Notes: a model not told the origin generated them from the letters alone. DNA of 64,000 nt from Sinohyriopsis cumingii (GCA_028554795.2 CM068828.1:11800314-11864313); one strand, 5' to 3'; numbered from the stretch's first letter, positions 47,932 to 60,672 are shown. Translations and numbers: made by a program.

Positions 47932-48527
47932 TATCATCTTATTTTCATGATGCAAGACAAAAAATTTTACCTCAGTTTTACACTATCAGGACTAACATTT
48001 ATAAACATAATTATTGAACACAGGTAACGTACAACTCTTAACAAATATTTGCAGGTGTTTAGATTGTTTTAAGAATCTTGTAAACAAAACAACCTGAGTG
48101 TAATTAAGTTTTGTCTTGTCCTGTCATGTCTGTTAGGCCCTGGGTTAAATATGTTCTTTGCTTAGCTGGCCTATTTTCATAGCAAATTATTTAAAAAAAT
48201 CTCTTCATGGTCCAATGTCCCTGCTGTCAACACAACCAGTTCATGAGAGTTACGCAGGTACTAAGTGATAATAGGTCAACTGTCAATAATATTGTAACAC
48301 AAGATGGCATGATCCTACTTTAAGGAACAGTAGGTCATATTATTTTTAAAAAATTGCAAGTCAAGAATTCTTAAAAATATGAATGTAATGTAAGACTCCA
48401 GATGCATCAAAATTCCACAGCAGTGTATAAGTTACCAGTGATCATTAGAAATTCTGTTCATTTATTTACATTCATCATGTTTCCTGTTTAAGGAACTGAA
48501 AACTTTCCTGGCCTAGGAGGGGAAGTG
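47932..48527. other. No feature seen
   Basis: AT-rich unique-looking sequence up to the SINE-2 target site. Confidence 0.4.
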
Positions 48528-48844
48528 ATGTGATGTGATTTGGATTTTTAACGTAGCTTTAACAATTTTTCAGTCATATCGCTACGATGTCTGCAATGTG
48601 GCAGCTTATAGTGATGTCTAGCACCGGGGCATCATGCCGCAGACATGTAGCATGACGTCCCACCCAGTCACATTATCCTGACACCAGGCCAACCAGTCCT
48701 AACACTAACCTCTTAATGCTGAGCGCCAAGCGAGGCAGCTGTTAGTACCAATTTTGTAAGTCTTTGGTATGACTCGGCCGGGAATCGAACCCACAACCTC
48801 CCGCATCCGAGGTGGACGCTCTAACCACTAGACCACCGGAGTGG
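48528..48844 (-). mobile_element. SINE-2, full-length, with 14-bp target-site duplication
   Basis: Perfect duplication TAGGAGGGGAAGTG at 48514-48527 and 48845-48858. On the minus strand it reads from CCACTCCGGTGGTCTAGTGG (A box region) through GGGTTCGATTCCCGG (B box) and the hairpin to ACGTTAAAAATCCAAATCAC. Best-preserved copy and so the youngest of the family here. Confidence 0.97.
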
Positions 48845-49283
48845 TAGGAGGGGAAGTGGAGATATCTGGGATGTTGTTGTTTTTGTTGTTTTTTGTTCTT
48901 GTTTGGTAAGGGTTTTTTTTTTTGGGGGGGGGTAAATTTCTGGCTTCCAAAGAGGTTTAAAAGAAATTTGTCAAACACATCACTACTCCACAGGAGTGAA
49001 TAAAAATCCATTACTTTAAAATAAATCTTCAGAAGAAAAATATCCCCCTGCCCGCAAAAGAAATTAAATGGCTAGTTCCTAAGATGCACTCACACAATTA
49101 TGTTAATTATTGCAGGTTTATCTCACAGGGAGCTAAATATTTAGTGATGCAGTGCATTTAATTTATCATCTGAAATGGCCTGGATATTTGTCTCTTGGAG
49201 AGGTACAGTAAAGCCCTACCTATAAGACCACTAGCATGACTTCAGCACAGTGGTCTTATTAGCAGTGTGGTCCCAATATAAGG

Positions 49284-49983
49284 GTGTAATGATCACAAGT
49301 TATATGGACAAAACATGGTGTAATGATCACAACAGTTATATGGACAAAACATGGTGTAATGACCACAACAGTTATATGGACAAAACATGGTATAATGACT
49401 ACAACAGTTGTATGGACAAAACATGTAATGACCACAACAGTTATATGGACAAAACATAATGTAATAACCACAACAGTTATATGGACAAAACATGGTGTAA
49501 TGATCACAACAGTTATATGGACAAAACATGGTGTAATGACCACAACAGGTATATGGACAAAACATAGTGTAATGACCACAACAGTTATATGGACAAAAAA
49601 CATGGTGTAATGATCACAACAGTTATATGGATAAAAACATGATGTAATGACCACAACAGTTATATGGACAAAACATGGTGTAATGATCACAACAGTTATA
49701 TGGACAAAACATGGTGTAATGACCACAACAGTTGTATGGACAAAACATGATGTAATGACCACAACAGTTATATGGACAAAACATGGTGTAATGATCACAA
49801 CAGTTATATGGATAAAAACATGGTGTAATGACCACAACAGTTATATGGATAAAAACATGGTGTAATGACCACAACAGTTATATGGACAAAACATGGTGTA
49901 ATGATCACAACAGTTATATGGACAAAACATGGTGTAAATGACCACAACAGTTGTATGGACAAAACATGATGTAATGATCACAG
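49284..49983. repeat. 36-bp minisatellite, about 19 units
   Basis: Unit TGTAATGACCACAACAGTTA followed by TATGGACAAAACATGG. The 36-bp period keeps frames open on both strands (49259-49837 minus gives 192 codons of YNCCGHYTMFCP); this is not a protein gene. Confidence 0.97.
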
Positions 49984-50761
49984 CAGGCACATAAGCCATA
50001 ACAATGCTTATGCATTCAAGATTTAGCTTATTCCAGTTATAACTGGGTTGTGACTAAAATGTAGATAAGGGAACAAGTAATAAAATTTCTGTTAATTATT
50101 GTATGCCATGTTTTACATGAAGGGTGACTACTCCACCTTACTGAAAATGACTAATGACATTTCCTACACTGCCCTGTCTTGCTTTCACAAGCTCAAAATA
50201 ACCTAATTTGTTTTATTTTGGGAGCTTTACTATAATATTTACTGTCCTACTGAAAATGTACCTTTATAAATCTTGCCAAATCTTATTAATAACCCCAATA
50301 TGACTAATGTTTTATATTTTATTATTAATTTCATTTTATTAATTCATAAATGATGAATTCCTACATCAGATGTTAACTGATTCACAAATACACTTATATT
50401 CCTGCAAATTTAATTGGTCTCAACATTACTTACATCCGCTAATAGATGCTTTCAATACAGTAATGAGGATTCTACAAGACAAAATATGGCAATAAAACCT
50501 GTTATTTGCCTGCTGATACCTTGCAGAAAGTACTAATAGAACTCCAAAAGTTTATATAATTCACAAAATTCTTTCAAAGGAGACTCCCAAAAGCAGTAAC
50601 AAAAATTAAAATTTGAGTCCTCCTCATCATATCAATAACAGAGTTTTGTATATGCTTCTTTAAGAATGAGTGTAAAATGTACTTGTCAAGTATATATTTG
50701 TTCATGTACAATAATTAATCAGCCTAGTATATTTAGTAAATGAAAGTCAGGTTAATAGTAC

Positions 50762-52034
50762 AGTATTATTTTGTGTTGCCAGAAGAACCCATTGTCAAAC
50801 AGCATGTAAGTATTATTATTTTGTGTTGCCTGAAGAACCCATTGTCAAACAGTGTGTAAATATTATTATTTTGTGTTGCCTGAAGAACCCATTGTCAAAC
50901 GGTGTGTTATTATTATTTTGTGTTGCCAGAAGAACCCATTGTCAAATAGTGTGCAAGTATTATTATTCTGTGTTGCCTGAAGAACCCATTGTCAAATAGT
51001 ATGTAAGTATTATTATTTTGTGTTGCCAGAAGAACTTATTGTCAAACAGCGTGTAAGTATTATTATTTTGTGTTGCCTGAAGAACCCATTGTCAAATAGC
51101 ATGTATTATTTTGTGTTGCCTGAAGAACCCATTGTCAAATAGCATGTAAATATTATTATTTTGTGTTGCCTGAAGAACCCATTGTCAAATAGCGTGCAAG
51201 TATTATTATTTTGTGTTGCCTGAAGAACCCATTGTCAGATAGTATGTAAGTATTATTATTTTGTGTTGCCTGAAGAACCCATTGTCAAATAGCGTGTAAG
51301 TATTATTATTTTGTGTTGCCTGAAGAACCCATTGTCAGATAGTATGTAAATATTATTATTTTGTGTTGCCTGAAGAACCCATTGTCAAATAGCGTGTTAA
51401 GTATTATTCTGTGTTGCCTGAAGAACCCATTGTCAAATAGCATGTAAGTATTATTATTTTGTGTTGCCTGAAGAACCCATTGTCAAACAGTGTGTAAATA
51501 TTATTATTTTGTGTTGCCTGAGAACCCATTGTCAAATGGCGTGTAAGTATTATTATTTTGTGTTGCCAGAAGAACCCATTGTCAAACAGCATGTATTATT
51601 ATTTTGTGTTGCCTGATGAACCCATTGTCAAATAGTGTGTAAGTATTATTATTTTGTGTTGCCTGAAGAACCCATTGTCAAATAGTATGTAAGCATTATT
51701 ATTTTGTGTTGCCAGAAGAACCTATTGTCAGACAGCGTGTAAGTATTATTATTTTGTGTTGCCTGAAGAACCCATTGTCAAATAGCATGTAAGTATTATT
51801 TTGTGTTGCCTGAAGAACCCATTGTCAAATAGTATGTAAATATTATTATTTTGTGTTGCCTGAAGAACCCATTGTCAAATAGCGTGTATTATTATTTTGT
51901 GTTGCCTGAAGAACCCATTGTCAAATAGCATGTAAATATTATTATTTTGTGTTGCCTGAAGAACCCATTGTCGAATAGCGTGTAAGTATTATTATTTTGT
52001 GTTGCCTGAAGAACCCATTCTCAAACAGCATGTA
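50762..52034. repeat. 50-bp minisatellite, about 25 units
   Basis: Unit TTTTGTGTTGCCTGAAGAAC, CCATTGTCAAATAGCGTG, TAAGTATTATTA. Most units hold GTAAGTAT or GTAAATAT. Length differences are mainly in the ATT-rich linker. Confidence 0.98.
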
Positions 52035-52464
52035 AGGATAATTCTTTCTTTCATTTATGATGAAAATTATTGCAAATGAATGAATATTAAATACCCTGTA
52101 TCAAGAACAGTTTGATCAAATTTTCATTATATCCATATTAATCCTAAATAGGTAGAGGTATCCATGGAAATGGACTTCCAATGAACACAAGTAAGCATGT
52201 GTGAAAGACAACACCAAAACTTCAAAAGGGTCACAGGTTTTAGACTAAATTCAGCCAAACTAATCTCTGTTATTGTGCACTGTCAGTGTTCAACAAAGGT
52301 AATTTGTGATTCTGATCATAGTTGTTATCATTTCTGACAGTATCTTTATTATCAAAATAATATTAATGCCTTAATTGGAGGTTTTATTATCAAATATTAT
52401 TTTGAATCATATCTAATGTAATAACTGATTTTATAATGTATAGTGCAAGAAAAATAACATTCCA

Positions 52465-52666
52465 TATATACTCGCTTACTAGTCCAACTGAAAACTGCAC
52501 AGACCCACATCTGCCATCACATAATGTACCATTAGATCTTGGCCTGTGCAGTTATAAGTAATCAGCTGAACAAAAAACATGGACCCTGATCTGCATATGC
52601 ATTATGCTATGGCAGATCAGGATCTCTTTTGTTTGCACTTGGACTTTACTTATAAGTGAGTATATA
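52465..52666. mobile_element. Family P palindromic MITE, copy 2
   Basis: Arms TATATACTCGCTTACTAGTC and ACTTATAAGTGAGTATATAC are inverted copies. Hairpin 1 at 52495-52551 pairs CTGCACAG with CTGTGCAG; hairpin 2 at 52585-52621 pairs CCTGATCTGC with GCAGATCAGG. Clearest copy of the family. Confidence 0.85.
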
Positions 52667-52782
52667 CAGTATGTTTTTATACTGTTTAAGAAAGTATTTT
52701 ATTGCCCTCAAATTATCGCCAATTACTACTCATAATTGTATCCAATATGGCCAAATGTGTGTGAGTGTGTGTGTGTGTGTGT

Positions 52783-52922
52783 GACACCAGCCCTAACACT
52801 CACCTCTTAATGCTGAGCACCAAGTGAGGCAGCTGTTAGTACCATTTTTGTAAGTCTTTGATCGAACCCACGACCTCCCGCATCCAAGGCGGACCCTTTA
52901 ACCACTAGGCCACCGGAGCAGT
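52783..52922 (-). mobile_element. SINE-2, head half only
   Basis: GACACCAGCCCTAACACTC to ACCACTAGGCCACCGGAGC. The body with the hairpin is missing and the broken edge adjoins a (GT)n run at 52757-52782. Confidence 0.9.
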
Positions 52923-52964
52923 TGGCCGAATATACAGGTTCTGCTCTAAAGTTATAAAGTACTG

Positions 52965-53165
52965 TATGTACTCGTGTACATATCAAATCCATCTGCAAAC
53001 ACAGACCCTGATCTGCTGCTGTATAATATACTAGCAGATCCGAGTCTATGTTATTTGCTACTTTGATTACTCCTAAATATATCACAGACCCAGATCTGCC
53101 ATCACATCATGGAACAGCAAATCTGAACCTATGCATGTTGCAGATGGTCCCACATGTACAAAATT
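52965..53165. mobile_element. Family P palindromic MITE, copy 3
   Basis: Contains AGACCCTGATCTGCTGCTG ... AGCAGATCCGAGTCTATG, a linker TTTGATTACTCCTAAAT, then CACAGACCCAGATCTGCC ... GCAAATCTGAACCTATG; arms are more degraded than in copy 2. Confidence 0.75.
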
Positions 53166-53689
53166 ACACAACATACTTATGAAAGGACAGATACAAAGTG
53201 AAGTTGTTTGCACTTTGCGCAAGCACAGTTAGTACTTTCTCTGTTCACTTTGTGTGATTGAAATTTCTATACATGTGCTATTAGGTAAACAACATCATGA
53301 CAGCTGCTTCAAAGCCGAGAAATGAACTGGAACTGTTGTTCATGGTACACTAGTTATGAGAAATAATTTGAGAAAATAACCTGAACACAAACCCTAATCT
53401 AACTGAGCTCAACTAGAGAGTAAACACAAATCAAATAACCATTAAACACAGGTCACAGTAACCTAGTTTCACTTACAGTACTCCTCATAATGCAATCATG
53501 TACAAAGTTGTGTTTGACTCCAGAGACTATAGTGTCAGAGCAATGAGCTTACTGCAAAGAATAACTTGGCAGTGAAATATATAGAAATTTACTGTTCTGC
53601 ACATGACCCATATGCATACCAACTAATATGACTACATGTAATAATGTACAAGAAATGTGAACCCTAACCTACATGATAATAGCAAATGG

Positions 53690-53721
53690 ATGGATGGACA
53701 GACAGACAGACAGACAGACAT
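53690..53721. repeat. (GACA)n with GGAT start
   Basis: GGATGGATGGACAGACAGAC and onward; a short tetranucleotide microsatellite. Confidence 0.95.
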
Positions 53722-54789
53722 CATCAAATTTCCCACAGTGGGAAAGTGCTTTGCAAATCTGGCCCAAAAAATCATACTACACTTGAATACAAAAATTAAT
53801 TACAGAAATAAAGGAAAAATTAAATCTGGGACTTAAAACATCACATCTTCGATGCAATCTATACAAAATCTTTACTTGCTAACACCTTTGAGAAGAATAG
53901 AAAAGGTAAATTAAGACCCAATATATTCATGCATGATTCAATGTCCTAAAAATAAACCTAAATCAATGACCGGATAAATTTGGAACAGAAATATATACTT
54001 AAAAAGTAGTTTTCAAGCTGGACAATATTATATACAAGTATGCCCCTGAGCAAAACACACAATGATAGGCATGTTTAACAGATCCAAATCTGATGTCAGC
54101 AACTTCAAGTTCAGTGTTCTCTTTCAGTTTCAACCTGAAAAGGAGCTCAAAGCTTTGTATGTCAAGCCCTATATCACAATGAGCTGGGTATTAATGGAGC
54201 TTGCAGAGGGGAAAAATACAAACACAAGATTATTTACCATAAATCAATAGTTCTGCTAAATAACTGCCTGACCAGTTTATAGGTTCCATTATTTAGGGTA
54301 ATGTCCTCTATGTTAGCTCTGTGTGTGTTTGTGTTTTTTTCTTTCTTCCCTCAGTGAACCTAACATATCTCAGTAAACACTAAAGTGAGCTAGAAAGTTA
54401 GTTGTTCCACCTTGGATGTTTCTAACTGTGGATTGTTGTATAATAGTTTCCACAGGGCATTCACCAGCCACTTCACCTTTCACGCTAAATATAAACTAAA
54501 CCTCTGGGAAAGAGCCCTAGTTGTGTGTGAACTATTATTTCAATAGGGTTGTTTAGCTCACTATAAACACTGTCCTCTACCCACTAGGCATTGTGCCTTG
54601 GGCCATATTGTTTTTTAGACAATCATGTGATATATTGTTCAGTAAACTTTATTGTTTTTTTCACCTTTATCTAAGTGACAACTTTTGTGTGTTGTCCAAA
54701 GAGGGTCTTTTAAATAATTGTTGTGTAACAATGTTGTTATGGAAATTGGACTGACTGTTCATGCCTCAATGAATTATTTAAATCTGCAA
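53722..54789. other. No gene supported
   Basis: AT-rich. Open stretch 54062-54250 plus is unrecognised. Confidence 0.35.
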
Positions 54790-54802
54790 AGATATAGGAG
54801 GA

Positions 54803-55002
54803 TGTGTTGTGATGTGATTTCAATTTTTAATGTAGCTTTAAAAAAATGTCAGTTATATCGCTATGATGTCTGCAATGTGGCAGCTTATAGTGATGTCTAG
54901 CACTGGGGCATCATGCCGCAGACATGTAGCATGATGTCCCACCCAGTCACATTATCCTGACACCACACCGACCAGTCCTAACACTTAAACCTCTTAATGC
55001 TG
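54803..55002 (-). mobile_element. SINE-2, 5'-truncated, with 13-bp target-site duplication
   Basis: Perfect duplication AGATATAGGAGGA at 54790-54802 and 55003-55015. Only the body and tail were inserted; the tRNA head is absent, which fits incomplete reverse transcription. An (AAT)n run follows. Confidence 0.96.
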
Positions 55003-55686
55003 AGATATAGGAGGAATAATAATAATAATAATAATTTGTTGTTATCATTTGATCTTTGTATGATTAGTTGTAAATCTTCGGAAGAGAATTACAAGAAGAA
55101 AGTACATTTTAATAATAAAAAATGTCCAATTTGAATAGAGTAAAACAAACTAACCCTCTCTTATTCAATCTTAAATGCCCCACACCCCTCAGACAAAATG
55201 GTGATTTCAACTAATAAGTTAGAGCACAAGCAATTTCATTTAATTCCCATTATGTTTCAGAAATTGCAAAAAAATGTAAGGGCCTGGGCTCGTAAAAAGA
55301 CTAAGTTCACGAATCCTTTTTAAACCACTACAAGTTCACATATACTTTTTTACCATGCACTTCTAAAAAAATTTATTAAAGAATAATATGTTGACCTTAA
55401 TTTGGGCGGGGTTGTGGTAGTTGTGTTTTCAGTGGGGGTGTATATTATCTCCAGCATATCTACACATGTCACTGTATTTTCAGTTAACATTAATTGAATT
55501 TAGAAGAAAAGAATTACTAATGTTAATAATTATGTAGGAGTCAAATTTTAAAATCGTTTTAAGAACAATAAAACAATAAAATTAGAAAAATTATAACGAG
55601 TCTAAAATGACTCCTAAAATAATAGTCTGTCTGACACTGCAGCTACACTCTAATTTTAAGTATGAGGTACTCTGGTTTACATTCTT

Positions 55687-55892
55687 ATACACTTGCTTGT
55701 AAGTCGAGGCAAACTGCAAATAACAAAGATCCTGATCTGCCGTAGCATAATGGACCTGAAGATTAGGGTGCATGTTGTGTATTTTACTGAATACTCCTAA
55801 CAAACTGCACAGACTCTGACCTGCCAGCATGTTATCCAATGTCAGATCTGGGTCTGAAGTCTGCAGTTGGTCCCAGCTTATAGGTGCATATG
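55687..55892. mobile_element. Family P palindromic MITE, copy 4
   Basis: GATCCTGATCTGCCGTAGCA ... GAAGATTAGGGTGCATG, linker ACTGAATACTCCTAAC, then CTGCACAGACTCTGACCTGC ... CAGATCTGGGTCTGAAG; ends near CTTATAGGTGCATATGAG. Confidence 0.75.
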
Positions 55893-55911
55893 AGCAGTAA
55901 CTTGATACTTG

Positions 55912-56702
55912 CAGACCTGCCAATTCTGACGAGTCTGTCTCAGTAAGGCAGTTGATTTTTTTTCCGTAAGATTGACAGTTTTCAGTAAGGTGTAAAAAAA
56001 TATCAATAACTGCTATTGTAATGCTGGAAAACATAATTAAAAGTTTGACGCATCGACGATAAACATTATATTCAACTGAAAAGTTTGTAAAGTATGCAGA
56101 GACTTTTTTTTACCCCTAGTACAGTTGCACGAACTCTAGTTCCAAACCCTATGCAGCTCAATGGTTTGTTGCTATCTCTCAACTTGACATAATTCTTGGG
56201 AAATTCTTTTCCATTCACATGACAATGGCAATCATATCTCCCACCATGAGACATACTCTAATTGGCATGTGATGTCCAATAAACGTAATGGTGTCCTTTC
56301 CAGCTTTTACGCACAAGAATCTGAATATTTCTTATTCTTCTGTGTTGATTATTAACACTTTTCTAGAAGCTTATTTTCCCTTTCGTCTTAAACATGCATC
56401 TCTTTCTGGAAGCCATTTAAAAAAATTCTATAATCAACAGTTGGACCATGCAGAAGCTTCACACAAACAAATAGGTTCAGTTTAAAGCATCTGCGGTGCT
56501 GCTGTAAAGTTAGTCTGGTTCCCTGACTAATTTCACTTATTCTACCATGAAGTCTGGATCCAAATAAAACAAGGCTTAACCAATTATCCAGAATTTTTGG
56601 CAATGATAATTTTTTCGCAGTTTCTGCTAGCATGCCGTAAGTCTGTATTTTAAGGTAATTTTCGTAAGACTTACGGCAAAATCATAAGAACTGACAGGTC
56701 TG
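55912..56702. mobile_element. Non-autonomous DNA transposon, 791 bp
   Basis: Left end CAGACCTGCCAATTCTGACG; right end reverse-complemented CAGACCTGTCAGTTCTTATG. GTAAG/CTTAC motifs repeat near both ends. Flanks TACTTG (55906-55911) and TAGTTG (56703-56708) are a 6-bp duplication with one mismatch. No transposase frame is evident. Confidence 0.7.
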
Positions 56703-56929
56703 TAGTTGACCATTTCACTAAGCAGTCTTGTGTACTAGTGTAAGAACACACTGTGTAAATTATCCCCTAAACTTTATATAATTTTAATTTTACCTATTTT
56801 AAAATATCTTGATAAAATGTTACTCTAAATATGAAGGCATAATTAATACGCATTTTTTTCTTCTTATTCATAATCAGTGTCATCCTTTCATAATAAACTC
56901 AACAGATCAATGATGGCTCCAAAGTGGAA

Positions 56930-57620
56930 AGAAGCCCAGTCAATCAGATAGATGCAAGATCAATTCATTAGATCACAATTATGACTTTCAGAGTGGCAAC
57001 AGGTTCAACCAATCAGATGCAAGATAACATTTTTAATATATGTGAATCTCACACATTATCAAATTCATCCAATATCTTGACAATATCAATCTTTCAAGTT
57101 TGATCAAAATAATAATAATAATAATAATGAAGACTTTTTATAGCACCTAATCTTTAGAAGCTCTAAGTGTTTTACAACACTAGACAACACATAAGGACAT
57201 GATTACAATAAACAAACACCATGAAATTAGAAAACAGAATACATGCTGAAAACATTTAAGGTAAGGAAAATGTCACCATAAATATGGCTTCCAAAAAAAA
57301 CTTGTTCATATAATTTCATCTCATCATCAAAACTGTGCTTAATAATATTAGCATATACTGTATTCCAAGTCTGATCAAAGCTGGATCAGAAATATGGCCT
57401 CCAGAATGGTAACAAGATCAGCCAATCAGATGCATGGTCACCTCATTCATATGTATGGATCTCATATGTATGAATCTCATATGTATGGATCTCATATGTA
57501 TGAATCTCATATGTAATACTAAACCCATCTGAGTTCTTTACGATATAAGCAAATGTTCCAAGTCTGATTGATCAAATCAGATAAGAAACCTGGCCTTTCA
57601 AGTGACAATAAGGTGAGCCA
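56930..57620 (+). repeat. Satellite family A block, with an inserted (AAT)n and a 15-bp array
   Basis: GTGGCAACAGGTTCAACCAA, ATCAGAAATATGGCCTCCAG and GATGCATGGTCACCTCATTC belong to family A. Inside it, (AAT)n at 57109-57129 precedes TTTTTATAGCACC ... AAGTGTTTTACAAC, a phrase common at ends of marine-invertebrate retroelements. At about 57448-57515 the 15-bp unit TATGGATCTCATATG is repeated about four times. Confidence 0.65.
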
Positions 57621-58616
57621 AGCACATGCAAGGTTATCTCCATAATACGCATAGATCTCACATTACTGATTCTATGAGTGACAGTGATGGCATAAAAGTC
57701 CTACAATTTGGCATCAACTTTGGCCTATGGCTGCCATATTGAAATCTATTTATCACTGCTCCAGCCATTTCTTTTTTCTTATTTAAATTCATGAAAATTC
57801 TTTTGGACAGTTGAGCGTCAGTCACTTCCAGGGACTCTTGGTTTATTTTTTCCAAAATAATAAACTCAGTGAATGACTGAATGTATTGACTTGGAACAGA
57901 CAACAACAATCAACCAAACAAGGGTTTCAGAATGAAAAAATGAAAAGTATTAATTAAAATAGAAAATATTAGATACCGGTACTTTAGTTGCTACGCTATG
58001 TATTTTATTCCAACAATTAATACTGGAGTACTAGAAGAAAGGTAGTCTGTACCAATTATTAGGAATATTTACACCATCCATTCTGAACTGATGTTGCCAA
58101 AGCAGTCTATATGAACTGCACAACACACGTGTAACAGTGCATAGATGCAATATATGTAATATTTATGGGCAATTAAAGTCTGAAACACTTATTACATCCT
58201 CTTTTCAACAAACACTAGATTCTGACAGTAGACTGTACACACCTCAATCTAGTTTGTCACGCCAACACACTTGGATTGCACTGCATGATACAGACATATA
58301 AAAGATGGATAGGTAAATAAAGAATTATTAACAACAAGCATTCATTTATCATCACTCAACAATCTTGTTTATTTTATTCCTGGGCTCCAACAATGAAATT
58401 TGAGATCTCAATTGAATAAACAATTGTCCATTGTCCCTACAATTTTGGTACAATTTAATGACAAAATGAAAATTATTCTTTCATTTTCATTGTAAGAACT
58501 ATAACAATCTGCTTGTATATTGTAATGAAATGATTAATTCATGAAATTTATAAAAATAATTAAAAAAATACAGGAATAATTGTGCTTCATTAAATCTTTA
58601 GTTAAGATACATATGA

Positions 58617-58618
<2 letters not shown>
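57621..58618. other. No gene seen
   Basis: AT-rich; open stretch 57658-57909 minus is not recognised. Confidence 0.35.

Positions 58619-58619
<1 letters not shown>

Positions 58620-58697
<78 letters not shown>
58620..58697. repeat. Compound (TG)n(TA)n microsatellite
   Basis: About 17 TG units followed by about 20 TA units; creates false open frames on both strands. Confidence 0.98.
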
Positions 58698-58699
<2 letters not shown>

Positions 58700-59320
58700 A
58701 CACCACTATTACTGAAAAAAACTGTGTGTGCATCACTTTTGATGCAGGTGTCCATAACTGTATCATAGTGACACCAGGACACATCTTATGGTTATGCTTT
58801 CATATTTGGAAAGCCCTTCAAATGTCTACTACTTAATCACGTATCATCAGACCTATGTACTGACTGATGTAAGTTTTGTTGATTCAAGTTCACCAAACTG
58901 AGAATTGGAATTTAAAAGTGGAAAACAGATGATTTACATCATTTAAGGCAATGTATCCAAGAATGGGACTTTAAGATTTTAATGTTTGTGACATTTTCAA
59001 TGAACCTTATCCTGCACATAATAGAGTGACCTTCAATGCAGCAACATATTTAGGTTTTGGCCGCCTCTAGGCCCATCTGGAAGTGCTGCCCCCACACGAT
59101 GACAAAGAGGTGAGTGTTGGCAGGAAAACGGTCGAGAATCATAAATCTTATTTTTGACAACTGCTTACAAATGCTGTGTTTGTCATATATTTTATTAATG
59201 TCAGCATTTTTTTAAAAGACAATATCAAAAAAGTGCCAACAGAATTTTACAGCCTATAAATTTTGCTTCCCTAGATCTGGACCTAGTCAGCCTGTGCCAA
59301 AATATGCCACTTATTCAACA

Positions 59321-60672
59321 TACAAGTTGAGCCAAATATGCAGTGTAGTTTTTGATGTGTATGTTGAGCCAAATATGCAGTGTGGTCTTTGATGTGTATC
59401 TTGAGCTGAATATGCAGTGGTCTTAATGTGTATGTTGAGCCAAATATGCAATGTAGTCTTTGATATGCATGTTGAGCCAAATATGCAGTGGTCTTGATTT
59501 GTACGTTGAGCTGAATATGCAGTGTAGTCTTAATGTGTATGTTGAGCCAAATATGCAGTGCAGTCTTTGATGTGCATGTTGAGCCAAATATGCAGTGTAG
59601 TCTTGATTTGTATGTTGAGCCAAATATGCAGCATGGTCTTTGATGTGTATGTTGAGCCAAATATGCAGTTTGGTCTTTTAATGTGTACGTTGAGCCAAAT
59701 ATGCAGCATGATCTTTGATGTGTATGTTGAGCCAAATATGCAGCATGGTCTTTGATGTGTATGTTGAGCCAAATATGCAGCATGGTCTTTGATGTGTATG
59801 TTGAGCCAAATATGCAGCATGGTCTTTTAATGTGTATGTTGAGCCAAATATGCAGTTTGGTCTTTTAATGTGTATGTTGAGCCAAATATGCAGTTTGGTC
59901 TTTTAATGTGTATGTTGAGCCAAATATGCAGTGTGGTCTTTGATGTGTAAGTTGAGCCAAATATGCAGCATGGTCTTTGATGTGTATGTTAAGCCAAATA
60001 TGCAGTTTGGTCTTTTAATGTTTATGTTGAGCCAAATATGCAGTGTGGTCTTTGATGTGTATATTGAGCTGAATATGCAGGGTGGTCTTGGATGTTTATG
60101 TTGAGCCAAATATGCAGTGTAGTTTTCGATGTGTAAGTTGAGCCAAATAGGCAGTGTGGTCTTGATGTGTATGTTGAGCCAAATATGCAGTGTGGTCTTG
60201 GCTTTGTATGTTGAGCCAAACAGACAGTGTGACCCTCAATGACATATGCTGAGCCAAATATGAAGTGTGGTCTTTGATGTGTATGTTGAGCCAAACAAAC
60301 AGCATGACCCTCAATGACACATGTTGAGTCAAATATCTAGTGGTCTCCTGATGTGTATGCTCAGTCAAACAGCGTGACCCTTGATGTGCATGTTCAGACA
60401 AACATACTGTGTCCCTTGACAATATGCATATTCAGCCAAATATACAGTGGAACCCTCAATATGTATATTGAACTGAATATAGTGAAGCTTGACTTGTATG
60501 TTGAGCCAAATATACAGTGTGATCCTTGACAATGTGTATGCTGAGCCAAATAATGAGTGCAACCCTTGACTGCACATGTTGAGTTAAATATTTAATGTGA
60601 CCCATGATGTGTCCCTCAACGTGTATGCGGAACCAAAGATACAGCATGACCCTTGATGTGTATGATGAACCA
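59321..60672. repeat. 37-39-bp minisatellite, about 35 units, decaying to the right
   Basis: Unit GTGTATGTTGAGCCAAATAT, GCAGTGTGGTCTTTGAT. The centre (59640-60060) is uniform; from about 60200 the units become irregular (GACCCTTGAC variants). Open frames such as 59283-59783 minus reflect the repeat. Confidence 0.96.

Noticed and set aside
49259-49837. 192-codon minus-strand open frame rich in Cys/Tyr/His
   Set aside because: Translation of the 36-bp array; the opposite strand is equally open.
50762-52034. CRISPR-like look of regularly spaced repeats
   Set aside because: The repeat and the linker are both conserved, with no unique spacers, and the genome is eukaryotic.
58534-58836. Open frames with poly-(Ile-Tyr) and poly-(Cys-Val)
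   Set aside because: Translation of the TG/TA microsatellite.
59283-59783. 166-codon open frame
   Set aside because: Translation of the 37-39-bp minisatellite.
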